Origin: Ancylobacter polymorphus
Lineage (GTDB): Bacteria; Pseudomonadota; Alphaproteobacteria; Rhizobiales; Xanthobacteraceae
NCBI RefSeq assembly: GCF_030813495.1
Contig: NZ_JAUSUI010000003.1
Coordinates: 1 to 64,000, forward strand
Length of the DNA stretch: 64,000 bases
Reading direction: 5' to 3'
In this document: positions 24,648 through 32,379 of the stretch, piece by piece
Layout: each line of letters starts with the position of its first letter
How positions within the stretch are numbered: position 1 is the stretch's first letter
Position numbers and translations under genes: made by a program
The notes under the pieces: generated by a model
The model's input: only the letters and a program-made list of their open reading frames with translations
Databases searched by the model: none
Told to the model about the DNA's origin: nothing

Positions 24648-24698
24648 TGCTGCAGACCCAGCCCGGACGGGCCGGGTCCCATGTGGTCCAGATGTATT

Positions 24699-24720
24699 TA
24701 CATATTATAGTTGATAAACT
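24699..24720. repeat. 22-bp operator repeat, second copy
   Basis: Positions 24699-24720 are identical to 11699-11720 over 22 bases and include AGTTGATAAACT. Each copy lies the same distance (52 bases) before a qseC-like ATG, so the copies are 13,000 bases apart. Upstream of the second copy the other operator (TAGTTACTA) is missing and there is no divergent qseM. Conservation beyond the surrounding sequence suggests a functional binding site shared by both regulators. Confidence 0.7.
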
Positions 24721-24750
24721 CGATGCGACGGAATTGCGAACGGTTTGCGC

Positions 24751-24969
24751 ATGGATATGCGCAAGCTGGTCGGACGAAATTTCGCCCGCCTGCGTCAGGC
24801 CAAGGACCTGACGCAGGAACAGGTTGCCGAGCGCTCGGGGCTGAGCCAGCAGTATCTCAGTGGTCTAGAACGCGGCCGACGCAATCCGACGATTATCACC
24901 CTCTATGAGCTGGCACGTGCTCTTGATGTCAGCCATGTCGAGCTGGTTCTCCCGCCGGACAAGAAGTGA
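24751..24969 (+). CDS. XRE-family regulator, second QseC-like copy
   Basis: A 72-residue protein (MDMRKLVGRNFARLRQAKDLTQEQVAERSGLSQQYLSGLERGRRNPTIITLYELARALDVSHVELVLPPDKK). It is the same length and fold as the QseC-like protein at 11751 but lacks that protein's basic tail. The recognition helix region (SQQYLSGLERGRRNPT against SQQYLSDVERGLKNPT) is nearly the same, so cross-binding to the shared 22-bp operator is likely. No qseM is paired with it. It converges on DUF736, with a strong hairpin between. Confidence 0.82.
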   Translation: MDMRKLVGRNFARLRQAKDLTQEQVAERSGLSQQYLSGLERGRRNPTIITLYELARALDVSHVELVLPPDKK

Positions 24970-24984
24970 GGGGTGCTGGTGTGA

Positions 24985-25004
24985 CCCCGGCCGGGAGGCC
25001 GGGG
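24985..25004. terminator. Bidirectional terminator-like hairpin
   Basis: CCCCGGCC-GGGA-GGCCGGGG forms a perfect 8-bp stem between the convergent second qseC-like gene and the DUF736 gene. There is no T-run, so termination may depend on the stem or on Rho. Confidence 0.5.
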
Positions 25005-25023
25005 CCCTGATCCAGGCGAGATC

Positions 25024-25350
25024 TTAGTCGCCGCGGCGCCCGTTGGGGCGGGACCAGATGAGGGAGAAGTTCTCGCCGTCCTCGTCATCGAAGAGGTTGG
25101 CGTAGATGGCGGCGGTGAAGCTCGGATCGTCGAGCTTGAGGCCCAGATAGTCGCGGCCCTCGGTGGAGCGCTTGGACCAGGCGGCCCCGATCTCGGCGCG
25201 GCCGACCAGCACCCGATGGCTGGGGGCGTTCTCGCCGTTGACGCGGGTGTCGGGGATGATGCGCACGCCCCGGGCCTGCACGCCGAGGGTCACGATGTCG
25301 CCGGTGAACTCGTTGGTGCCGGTCTTCTTGAAGGTGCCGATGGTGGCCAT
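25024..25350 (-). CDS. DUF736 family protein
   Basis: A 108-residue protein (MATIGTFKKTGTNEFTGDIVTLGVQARGVRIIPDTRVNGENAPSHRVLVGRAEIGAAWSKRSTEGRDYLGLKLDDPSFTAAIYANLF). This is a clear DUF736 member. The family is abundant on Rhizobiales plasmids and ICEs, often as several copies, and has no assigned function. The start at 25350 is the conserved MATIG. In related ICEs DUF736 lies in the block with DUF2493, Toprim and ParB-like genes, which fits the genes that follow. Confidence 0.92.
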   Translation of the reverse strand: MATIGTFKKTGTNEFTGDIVTLGVQARGVRIIPDTRVNGENAPSHRVLVGRAEIGAAWSKRSTEGRDYLGLKLDDPSFTAAIYANLFDDEDGENFSLIWSRPNGRRGD

Positions 25351-25984
25351 GTTCCGTCTCCGTCCTGTCTCCTGAGCCCGCACCATTGCGGCCTCGATGG
25401 CGATCGGGGGCCGAAGGCGAGCGACGCCACATCGCCTCAGGGTCCCCGTCGCGCTCGCGCGATGGGGTGAGGATTGCGACCGCAGCGCAGCGGAGGACGG
25501 CGCAGGCGCGACTTTGTTCCTTCGCGAGGAATGACGGCGATCCGGGGTCCCCGCGCGGCTCAGCGCGCGGGGTGGTGTCGGCAGGGGAAGAAAGTCGGGA
25601 CCAGCCGTTGTGGCATAGGCGCTCGAGGCGCAGCCGTCCTTCGGCCAGATCAGGCCATTGAAGAGGCCGTTTGGAGCGGGCACGGGCGGATGGATGAGGG
25701 AGATGGTTTGGCCTCGCGCCGGATATAGAGACCCGACCGCCCAGCATCGGCGGACGATACCCTGAGGCTGGCCAATCTGCGCATTCCCAGTCCCGTCAAT
25801 GTCGCGAATGCTCTGCCCCGAGGGGCCTTTCGACAGCGACGCGGCCGCCGTTCGCCGCGAGCGCCAACCCTGCCGTACAGCATGGCGAAACGGACGCTCT
25901 GGACTTCCGCTCCCTCCCGGCCCGACCGGTTGACGCGGACCCTAAGCCATTCGCCGTCTGGTGTGCCGAGCGGCTATCGCGGTG
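25351..25984. other. Non-coding gap upstream of DUF736
   Basis: I see no convincing gene in these 634 bases. The stretch contains a perfect hairpin CCCCGCGCG-N6-CGCGCGGGG (25549-25572). It also has the phrase CGCAGCGCAGCGGAGGA, which recurs at about 28824 in another intergenic region of the ICE. The DUF736 promoter should lie near its left end. Confidence 0.5.
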
Positions 25985-26320
25985 TCAGGGAGGGGAGCTG
26001 TGCCCGTCAGAAGGGCCGAACGCCTTCCTTTCGGTGATGCGCACGAAGGCGACAATGCCAAAGGCGGCGGCTCCGAGTATCGAAAACACCATCTGCCACG
26101 TCTGGGAGGGCATGGTGTGCTTCAGGATGCCATGGGTGGCGTGGAAGCCTGCCGCCACGGCCGGGACGACGAACATGGCAGCGATGAGCAGACGCGCACA
26201 GATCGGGCGGACGATCGCGAACAGGAACTGGCCGAGGGCGTAAGTCAGGCCGGCGGCGGCAAGGCCGACAACAACGCCGAGCCATCCGGCGCCGGTGTCA
26301 TAAGCCCGTGATGCCCGCAA
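25985..26320 (-). CDS. Small integral membrane protein of the ICE backbone
   Basis: A 111-residue protein with three or four hydrophobic segments (GAGWLGVVVGLAAAGLTYALGQFLFAIV, LLIAAMFVVPAVAAGFHATHGIL, WQMVFSILGAAAFGIVAFVRI). The only usable start in frame is a TTG at 26320, inside the preceding small gene. The pattern YDTGAGWLGVVVG recurs in proteins of Rhizobiales ICEs. Function is unknown. It is followed by non-coding DNA and preceded by two tiny ORFs on the same strand. Confidence 0.6.
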   Translation of the reverse strand: MRASRAYDTGAGWLGVVVGLAAAGLTYALGQFLFAIVRPICARLLIAAMFVVPAVAAGFHATHGILKHTMPSQTWQMVFSILGAAAFGIVAFVRITERKAFGPSDGHSSPP

Positions 26321-26411
26321 ACAGCGGCAACGCGAATACCGCCAGCGTGAAGAGCAGCCAGCAGAGGAACGCGATCGTCGCCATGCTGAGGAGAATTCCG
26401 ATGAAGATCAT
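26298..26411 (-). CDS. 37-residue single-span membrane peptide
   Basis: The frame from the ATG at 26411 reads MIFIGILLSMATIAFLCWLLFTLAVFALPLFAGITGL, almost entirely hydrophobic with one long membrane helix. GGAG lies upstream. Its end overlaps the start of the 111-residue membrane protein by 23 bases in another frame, which suggests translational coupling. I do not recognise a family. Confidence 0.5.
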   Translation of the reverse strand: MIFIGILLSMATIAFLCWLLFTLAVFALPLFAGITGL

Positions 26412-26534
26412 GGGGGCGGCTCCATAAAATCAGACCGATGCGCCTCCGCCACCACGATGCACCGGCGGGATTGGCGTTGGCGGCAGAGCACGAGCGCACG
26501 CCGCCTCCGCCGATCATGGCCGCCTGTTTGCCTC

Positions 26535-26702
26535 TCAGGAGGCGAAGGGGTCGATTTCGCGGACGATCGCGGCTTCTTCGCCGTCATATTCGGCAGCCGG
26601 GGTGACGGAGAGCGTGCCGTCGCCGGCGCGGAAGATGACGACGGTGGCCATCAGGGTGGTGGCGAGGCTGAAGGCGAAGGCGTGAGCGATCTGGGCGGAC
26701 AT
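26535..26702 (-). CDS. 55-residue small hypothetical protein
   Basis: The frame from the ATG at 26702 reads MSAQIAHAFAFSLATTLMATVVIFRAGDGTLSVTPAAEYDGEEAAIVREIDPFAS. One hydrophobic helix (10-24) is followed by an acidic tail. The orientation matches the two membrane-protein genes after it. No family is recognised; the amphipathic layout and conserved neighbourhood are the only support. Confidence 0.45.
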   Translation of the reverse strand: MSAQIAHAFAFSLATTLMATVVIFRAGDGTLSVTPAAEYDGEEAAIVREIDPFAS

Positions 26703-26984
26703 CGACCTGGCTCCTGCGCGAGCGGAGGTCCATCCCCCGCTGACAGGCGCCCGAAGAGGCCGGCCGTTGGCCGCAATCACCGTGTGCGGCGCAGCCGGAG
26801 CGGCGGCACGCGCAGCGTAGTCCGACCCTTCATGGGTTGATGGCGTCAGGCCATCGGCTGGACCCAAGGATCAGCGTCGTGAAGCGGGGATGGTCGTCCG
26901 ATCAGGAGACCTTGATGTCAGGCGTTCGCGAATGCCGATCCCATCGGGTTGCCCAGTCCAACACCTGCTACCCGTGGCCGGTCG

Positions 26985-27407
26985 TCAGCTGTTGACGTTC
27001 CACGGATTGATGACCGCCACACCGGCGGCGTCGAACGCGCTGGTATCGCGCGTGGCCACAGTGAAGCCCCGGGAGGCTGCGATTGCGGCGATATAGCCGT
27101 CGGGCGTCGGAAAGCCCTTGCCAGCCTTGCGCGCCTTCACGGCGAGGTCGGCATAGCGTCGTGCGGCAGCGACATCGAACGGCAGAACGCGATCGGCGAA
27201 CAGCTCCATCACCCCGTCCAGGGCCTCCGTGAGCCGGTCTTTGCGCTTGCCAGTGGGCAGCGCGCCTATGCCGAACAACAGTTCGGCGATGGTGACGCTG
27301 GAGAGATAGAGCGTCTCGGCCGCCTGCTCGTCGAACCATGCCCGAACGGTGTCGTCGGGCGCGGGCTTCATCGCCTCCGAGATGACATTGGTGTCGAGAA
27401 GGATCAT
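26985..27407 (-). CDS. fitB: PIN-domain toxin (FitB/VapC family)
   Basis: A 140-residue PIN ribonuclease. Acidic active-site residues are visible in MILLDTNVISEAMKP (Asp5), VTIAELLFGIGALP (Glu), TPDGYIAAIAASRGFTVATRDTSAF (both Asp). The signature ILLDTNVISE is typical of FitB-type toxins. It overlaps its antitoxin gene by ATGA. In an ICE such a pair would act as an addiction module that penalises loss of the element. Confidence 0.92.
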   Translation of the reverse strand: MILLDTNVISEAMKPAPDDTVRAWFDEQAAETLYLSSVTIAELLFGIGALPTGKRKDRLTEALDGVMELFADRVLPFDVAAARRYADLAVKARKAGKGFPTPDGYIAAIAASRGFTVATRDTSAFDAAGVAVINPWNVNS

Positions 27408-27658
27408 TCGAAGCTCATGGGCTCGGCGGGCATCCTGTCACGCGCCGGGCTGAGGGCGTCGATATCCTCATTGGTCAGCCCCAGCCGGCGGCTACGCTCC
27501 GCGAGCGCCGTGCCGAGCCGGAGGCGCATGTCAGGGCGAACGGCGCTCTCAAGGATGTCGCGCATCTCGGCTTCGGTGCTGCGGCCATGCTGTGCCGCGC
27601 GCACCTTGAGGGCACGGTGCGTTGCCTCGGAGAGGTTACGGATCGTCACTGCGGGCAT
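27404..27658 (-). CDS. fitA: FitA-like RHH antitoxin
   Basis: An 84-residue antitoxin from the ATG at 27658 (MPAVTIRNLSEATHRALKVRAAQHGRSTEAEMRDILESAV). This is the Arc/RHH domain of FitA. The C-terminal part (ALSPARDRMPAEPMSFE) should wrap round the PIN toxin. An earlier in-frame ATG exists but the family starts at MPAVTIRNL. The toxin follows with an ATGA overlap. Confidence 0.9.
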   Translation of the reverse strand: MPAVTIRNLSEATHRALKVRAAQHGRSTEAEMRDILESAVRPDMRLRLGTALAERSRRLGLTNEDIDALSPARDRMPAEPMSFE

Positions 27659-27678
27659 GATGGCGCCTCCCAGCACAT

Positions 27679-27695
27679 TTGATAGCGTTGATAGC
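27679..27695. promoter_or_regulatory. Direct-repeat operator candidate for the toxin-antitoxin operon
   Basis: TTGATAGC occurs twice (27679-27686 and 27688-27695), 20 to 37 bases upstream of the antitoxin start, in a short AT-rich stretch. Paired short sites at this place are typical for RHH autorepressors. Confidence 0.45.
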
Positions 27696-27743
27696 AAAAT
27701 AGAGAATTTGCCATCGCATTCAAGATGGCGGGTGTGGCGGCGC

Positions 27744-28670
27744 TTATGCGCCGCCGGAGCCGAAGCGATAGACCGGGATGCCCATCTTACGGGCCTTGTC
27801 GGCCAGGTTGTCCTGAATGCCGGTCCCGGGAAAGATAACGACCCCGATCGGCACCACGTTCAGCATCTGGTCGTTGCGCTTGAAGGGCGCGGCCTTGGCG
27901 TGCTTCGTCCAGTCGGGCTTGAAGGCCACCTGCGGCACCTTGCGGCTGTCGGCCCAGAGGGACGCGATCTTTTCGGCGCCCTTGGGCGAGCCGCCATGCA
28001 GCAGCACCATGTTCGGGTGCTTGGCGTGGATCTGATCGAGCTTGGCCCAGATCTGCCTGTGATCGGCGGTATCGCCGCCCGAGAAGGCGATCTTCGGCCC
28101 GGCGGGCACGAGCACATCGTTATCGGCGCGCCGACGGGCGGCGAGGAAATCCCGGCTGTCGATCAGCGCTGCGGTGAGATGGCGATGGTTGACCCGTGAT
28201 CCCGCCCGTGGCGTCCAGGGAGAGCCGGTGGCGATGCGGTAACGGTCGGCGGCGGCCTCGCGGAAGGATTCCATGCCGTCGCGGCGGCCGATCATGTTCA
28301 TGCCAATGTCGATCAGGCGCTCGAGCTCCAGTGACTTCACCTCCGAGCCGTCCTGTTCGCGCTGAAGCTGCTTCTGGGCCTGCTCGTTGTCGTCAAGCTT
28401 CTGCTCGATCCGGTCCGCGGCGCGGTGGAACATGTTGACGGTCGACCAGAGGAGGTCGGGAAGCTCGGCATCGAGGTTGGTGTCGGTAATCGTAGCGACG
28501 AGAGCATCGAAGATATCGGCGATGGCGCCTTCGATGATGCGGTCCTGCGGTGGCGGGCGCTGGTCGCGCTCGTCCTCGGAAGCACGATGCCCGTGGATCT
28601 GCAACTCCTGGATCAGGTGGTCGGTCGGGGATGACACCTGGTGCGGCTCGTGGTCGTCATACGCGCTCAT
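27744..28670 (-). CDS. DUF2493 (SLOG-fold) protein
   Basis: A 308-residue protein from the ATG at 28670 (MSAYDDHEPHQVSSPTDHL). Its C-terminal third (AGPKIAFSGGDTADHRQIWAKLDQIHAKHPNMVLLHGGSPKGAEKIASLWADSRKVPQVAFKPDW) is the DUF2493/YspA SLOG domain, a Rossmann-like fold thought to bind nucleotides. LLHGGSPKGAEKIA is the phosphate-binding loop. The N-terminal two-thirds is helical. The family is a regular part of Rhizobiales ICEs next to Toprim and ParB-like genes. Function is unknown. Confidence 0.9.
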   Translation of the reverse strand: MSAYDDHEPHQVSSPTDHLIQELQIHGHRASEDERDQRPPPQDRIIEGAIADIFDALVATITDTNLDAELPDLLWSTVNMFHRAADRIEQKLDDNEQAQKQLQREQDGSEVKSLELERLIDIGMNMIGRRDGMESFREAAADRYRIATGSPWTPRAGSRVNHRHLTAALIDSRDFLAARRRADNDVLVPAGPKIAFSGGDTADHRQIWAKLDQIHAKHPNMVLLHGGSPKGAEKIASLWADSRKVPQVAFKPDWTKHAKAAPFKRNDQMLNVVPIGVVIFPGTGIQDNLADKARKMGIPVYRFGSGGA

Positions 28671-29037
28671 GGGATGCCCCAATGGTTGGACCGCTTGCCG
28701 TGGCGGCCTTCATGGCGACGAAGCCATCGGGCGGGACGGACCTGCACCCGGAGCGCGGGCATGGCCCCCGAAAGGGGGAACCGGTTTCGGGACAAGACCA
28801 TGCCGAAAAGCGCACAGGGCCGCAGCGCAGCGGAGGATGGCGACAAGCCGGGGATTTTGCTTCGCGATGGAAAGCGGCTCGAAGGCCGCGCCGGAAAATC
28901 GTCGGCGGAAGCCATTGCCGATCCGGCCCGGCTGACGGCCGATCGCCCTCTCGAAGGCGCGAGGCGCGGTCCTTTTCCGTGGGCTGACGCATCCTTGCGG
29001 GTATGGCAGCCACGTCTCGCCGTTCAGCCTGCTCCAG
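28671..29037. other. Non-coding gap between Toprim and DUF2493 genes
   Basis: No credible gene is visible. A hairpin CCCCC-GAAA-GGGGG (28765-28778) and the GC-rich phrase CGCAGCGCAGCGGAGGAT (about 28823) are present. A near copy of the phrase lies at about 25480. The DUF2493 promoter must lie here, because DUF2493 starts at 28670. Confidence 0.5.
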
Positions 29038-30072
29038 CTATGAGGTCAGGCTCATGAAGCGCAAGACGTCTTCCGGGGTGAGTTGCACCCGAACTCCCGT
29101 CCGGAGCGCATCGATACCCAGCCGATGGAGATCCTCGTTGAAGTCCCCGAGCACTGGCGACAATGGGATGGCCTCGATCCCATCGGCGTTCGCCCGTTGG
29201 ATCAGCATGTCCCGTGCGCCGTCTCCCGCCGGATCGTTGTCGCGGACGATGTAAAGCCGCCGCAACCTCAATGGGAACATGATGGCGGCCAGATGTGCTG
29301 CCGAGAGCGCCGGTGCCATCGCCATGTTTGGCAGGACCTGCCGGAGCGACAGCATGGTCTCGATGCCTTCGCCGGCAGCCATAACGTCACCTTGCACACC
29401 GATTAGAACGGTAGACCCAAGCAGATTACCCATCGCCTTGCGCGGCGTGTCGACTGGAGCCTTGTCCGAACCGTCGGGGGCGAGCCAGGTGCGGTGTACG
29501 CCGGTGATCCTGCCGGTGAGATCAGTGACGGCGGCGATCATGGCGGGCCAGGTCTCTGTCGGGCCATCATCGGCCTTGTAGTAGCAGTGCGGATGAAAGC
29601 GCAGGTTTCCGGTTCCGTGCAAAAGCGTAATGCCGCGTCGGCGCAAATACGTCTCTGCAAGGGTCCCGGCGAGGGGCTGCGACATGGCGAACAACCGGCG
29701 AGCCGCTTCAACCGATCCTGATGGAGCCGGCAGGACATGGCGACGTGGTGCTGCGGGCTCCGGTTCGGGATGCGGCAGGCTGAGAAAGATCCGCGCTTCC
29801 TCGGCAACGTCAGCGAAGTCGGTGAGGCCCGATGATCCGCGGATGATATCGAGGAGATCGCCATGTTCGCCGGTGGCGGCATCGGTCCATTTGCCCGCCG
29901 GGCTCTTCGCGGATGCGTGGAGCCGGACGAAGAGCGAGCGGCCGGGCGTGTTTCTGATATCGCCGACCAGCCAGTAGCGGCCCTCCCGGCGCCCATTGGA
30001 GAGATAGTGACGGCAGACGGCTTCGGCCCGATCGCCGAGCCGGCGCGACAGATCGTGAGCAATCCCGGACAT
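29038..30072 (-). CDS. Toprim-domain primase-like protein
   Basis: A 344-residue protein. The first 100 residues (RAEAVCRHYLSNGRREGRYWLVGDIRNTPGRSLFVRLH) form a DNA-binding/primase-like region. The Toprim domain in the C-terminal half shows the conserved Glu in VMAAGEGIETMLSLRQVLP and the DxD-type motif in LYIVRDNDPAGDGARDML. Such proteins accompany ICE and plasmid replication genes and may prime the transferred strand. An intrinsic terminator separates it from the ParB-like gene upstream. Confidence 0.9.
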   Translation of the reverse strand: MSGIAHDLSRRLGDRAEAVCRHYLSNGRREGRYWLVGDIRNTPGRSLFVRLHASAKSPAGKWTDAATGEHGDLLDIIRGSSGLTDFADVAEEARIFLSLPHPEPEPAAPRRHVLPAPSGSVEAARRLFAMSQPLAGTLAETYLRRRGITLLHGTGNLRFHPHCYYKADDGPTETWPAMIAAVTDLTGRITGVHRTWLAPDGSDKAPVDTPRKAMGNLLGSTVLIGVQGDVMAAGEGIETMLSLRQVLPNMAMAPALSAAHLAAIMFPLRLRRLYIVRDNDPAGDGARDMLIQRANADGIEAIPLSPVLGDFNEDLHRLGIDALRTGVRVQLTPEDVLRFMSLTS

Positions 30073-30080
30073 GGCGAGCT

Positions 30081-30118
30081 TTTCAAAAACAAAGGCCCGC
30101 CGACAGAGCCGGCGGGCC
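30081..30118 (-). terminator. Intrinsic terminator downstream of the ParB-like gene
   Basis: On the minus strand GGCCCGCCG-N7-CGGCGGGCC is followed directly by TTTGTTTTTG. It lies 24 bases past the ParB-like stop and just before the Toprim start, so it separates the two units or attenuates read-through. Confidence 0.75.
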
Positions 30119-30141
30119 GAGGTTCAGGATCGTGTTGAGGG

Positions 30142-32205
30142 TTACTCCGCCGCCACGGCAGGGGGGATGTCCGTGGTGTCCTCAGTATCCTCAAGGCTTT
30201 CGTCTTCGCCCATGGCCGTTGTGCCGTCCTGCGCCGCCGTTTCATCGCCAACTGCGGGTTCGGCTCCGCGCAGCGGCTCCGGCAGCCAGCCGGTATCGGC
30301 CAGCAGTGCTTCCGCCTCGCGGGCCATGTCGCCCTTCTTCAGGTGCGCGATACGCTCTGCCGCACGCGCCCCCTTCGCCTCGCTCACCGCCAGCAGAATG
30401 CGGGCCTTGGTGACCCGGCCGAGAAAATTGTCCACGGTCGGCTTCCAACCTGCCGTGGCCATGTCGAGGTCGACGGCGCAGGCGAGTTGATCGGCATGGT
30501 CGAGCGCGCGCGGGCGCCGGTTCCAGGCCTCATGAACGGCGTTAACCGACAGGCTCACCACATGGGCAAACAGGCTGGAGCGGCTGTCGCTGTCCCATTC
30601 CCCAAGCGCCCCCCAGACATCAGCCGAGTCCTTCGGCAGGACCTTCGCCCAGCCCTCATGCCGGGCGTGGATCGCCGCGGCCGAGGCGCTGTCGTTCAGC
30701 CCCGGCGCCTGCGCGCTGAACGCCACGCTCTTCAGGTCGAGTTCGAGGCAGCTATCCGAGCCGTAGCGATAGAAGCTCTTCAGCGTCAGGGCATGCAGGG
30801 CCGCGAGGAAGGCGACCTCCGGCCGATCGCCCAGCGCCTGGCGCAGGCCAAGCGTGCGGTGCGAGGTCAGCTCGGTCATCAGCCGGTCCGGGAGCGCAGA
30901 CAGCCCTTCGTCCTCCTCGGGCTCGGGCGTCGGCGCGTCTGCCATGACGGCATCGCCCGCCCTCGTCGCCGTAGCGGCGGCAAGGCGCCGCCCGGCGTTT
31001 TCGGCGGCGACTTCGGGCTCCACCGGCAGCTCGTCCTCCGGCCGCACATAGCCGCGCTCAATGCGCACCGACCCATCATGGGCGATACTGACGAAGGCGC
31101 CGGCGCGCGCCATCTCCACCGGATCGAAAGTGATCGGACGCGCGTCGAAGACTTCGATCGCCATCTCGATCTCGCCGAGCCGGGCGTCCACCTCATCCGG
31201 CAGTTCATCCGCATCGGCGTATTCCGCAGACAGGCGATCATACTCCGCCTGCAGGGCGTCGCGGCTGGCTTCCTCCTCTGTGGTGAGCGGGATGGTCTCG
31301 CCGCGCATCTGGCGCAGGCCATAAGTGTGGCCATAGGCGAAGTCAGGGGCCATCTCGACCCACTTCCACCCCTCGGCGGCGACAGCGTCGGCCTCGTCCT
31401 TGAGCTTGTCAGCAACCAGTCGGACGACCAGCGCGACATCCTGCAGCCAGCCGCCGTCGTCGCCCTGAAACAGGTCGCGCAGGATGGTGCCGCCGGCCTC
31501 GACATAGGCCTCGAGGCCGATGAACTGGGCGCGCTTGTCGCAGGCACGCACCGCACCTTCGGTCAGCATGCGGCGGATGGCATAGGGCTGCTTGTCATAG
31601 GAGGTCTTCAGCCGCTCGAAGACCTGTTCCTGGCGCGCATGGTCGCCGGATACGGTAAAGGCCATGAGCTGGTCGAGCGTCACGCCGTCCTCGGCATAGA
31701 CATCCAGCAGCACCGGCGACACCGAGGCGAGCTTGAGGCGCTGCTTCACCACGCCGACGGAGACGAAGAAGGCGGCGGCAATCTCCTCCTCGGACTGACC
31801 CTTCTCGCGGAGCGCCAGAAAGGCGCGGAACTGGTCGAGCGGATGGAGCGGCGCGCGCTGGACATTCTCGGCGAGCGAATCCTCCTCGGCGATGCCGCCC
31901 TCCCGGATGACGCAGGGCACCGGCGCGGTCTTGGCAAGGCGCTTCTGCTTCACCAGCAGTTCCAGCGCCCGGTAGCGCCGCCCGCCCGCCGGGATCTCGA
32001 ACATGCCGGTCTCGATACCGGCGTCGTCGACGACAGGCCGGACGCTGAGGCCCTGCAGCAGGCCACGGCGGGCGATGTCCTCGGCCAGTTCCTCGATCGA
32101 GACGCCGGCCTTGATGCGCCGGACGTTCGACTGGCTGAGCAGGAGCTTGTTGAAGGGGATGTCACGCGAGGGCGAGAGCGTGATCTTCTGAACATTGGTC
32201 GCCAT
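30142..32205 (-). CDS. Large ParB/RepB/Spo0J-family nuclease-like protein
   Basis: A 687-residue protein starting at the ATG at 32205, seven bases from a GGAGGT. The N-terminal ParB domain shows IPFNKLLLSQSNVRRI, IARRGLLQGLSVRP, PAGGRRYRALELLVKQ (the CTP-binding GxRR-type box) and DSLAENVQRAPLHPLDQFRAF. An HTH follows (SEEEIAAAFFVSVGVVKQRLKLASVSP). The long C-terminal part is acidic and specific to plasmid/ICE members. It is about twice the length of chromosomal ParB. The role is probably in stabilisation or gene control of the element rather than simple partition. Confidence 0.9.
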   Translation of the reverse strand: MATNVQKITLSPSRDIPFNKLLLSQSNVRRIKAGVSIEELAEDIARRGLLQGLSVRPVVDDAGIETGMFEIPAGGRRYRALELLVKQKRLAKTAPVPCVIREGGIAEEDSLAENVQRAPLHPLDQFRAFLALREKGQSEEEIAAAFFVSVGVVKQRLKLASVSPVLLDVYAEDGVTLDQLMAFTVSGDHARQEQVFERLKTSYDKQPYAIRRMLTEGAVRACDKRAQFIGLEAYVEAGGTILRDLFQGDDGGWLQDVALVVRLVADKLKDEADAVAAEGWKWVEMAPDFAYGHTYGLRQMRGETIPLTTEEEASRDALQAEYDRLSAEYADADELPDEVDARLGEIEMAIEVFDARPITFDPVEMARAGAFVSIAHDGSVRIERGYVRPEDELPVEPEVAAENAGRRLAAATATRAGDAVMADAPTPEPEEDEGLSALPDRLMTELTSHRTLGLRQALGDRPEVAFLAALHALTLKSFYRYGSDSCLELDLKSVAFSAQAPGLNDSASAAAIHARHEGWAKVLPKDSADVWGALGEWDSDSRSSLFAHVVSLSVNAVHEAWNRRPRALDHADQLACAVDLDMATAGWKPTVDNFLGRVTKARILLAVSEAKGARAAERIAHLKKGDMAREAEALLADTGWLPEPLRGAEPAVGDETAAQDGTTAMGEDESLEDTEDTTDIPPAVAAE

Positions 32206-32305
32206 GGAAGGCACCTCCGCGACGGGCGGCCAAGAGCCTCTCTCTCGGCCTCCAACCCGTCACGCAGCGCCGCGCCGCCCTCTCACTCTGGAGGGCGACG
32301 CCGCA
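32206..32305 (-). ncRNA. Structured 5' leader of the ParB-like gene (radC-motif-like)
   Basis: The minus-strand leader folds as CGCCCTC-N8-GAGGGCG, then an arm GACGGG...CCCGTC that encloses GGCC...GGCC, then the ribosome-binding site GGAGGTG. Blocks AGAGTGAGAGG, CGTGACGGGTTG and GCCCGTC-N2-GGAGGTG recur in the same order before the DUF932 gene. The context (5' UTRs of DNA-interacting genes on alphaproteobacterial mobile elements) is that of the radC RNA motif. The family assignment is unverified. Confidence 0.55.
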
Positions 32306-32334
32306 GAACCGCAGATCCGCAAAAGCGCAAAGCA

Positions 32335-32374
32335 GGAAAGCCGGAGACAGGGATGTCCGCGTCTCCGGCTTTCC
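32335..32374 (-). terminator. Terminator downstream of DUF932
   Basis: GGAAAGCCGGAGAC and GTCTCCGGCTTTCC form a perfect 14-bp stem with a 12-base loop, six bases after the DUF932 stop. On the minus strand it is followed by T-rich sequence (TGCTTTGCGCTTTT). Confidence 0.75.
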
Positions 32375-32379
32375 GGAAA

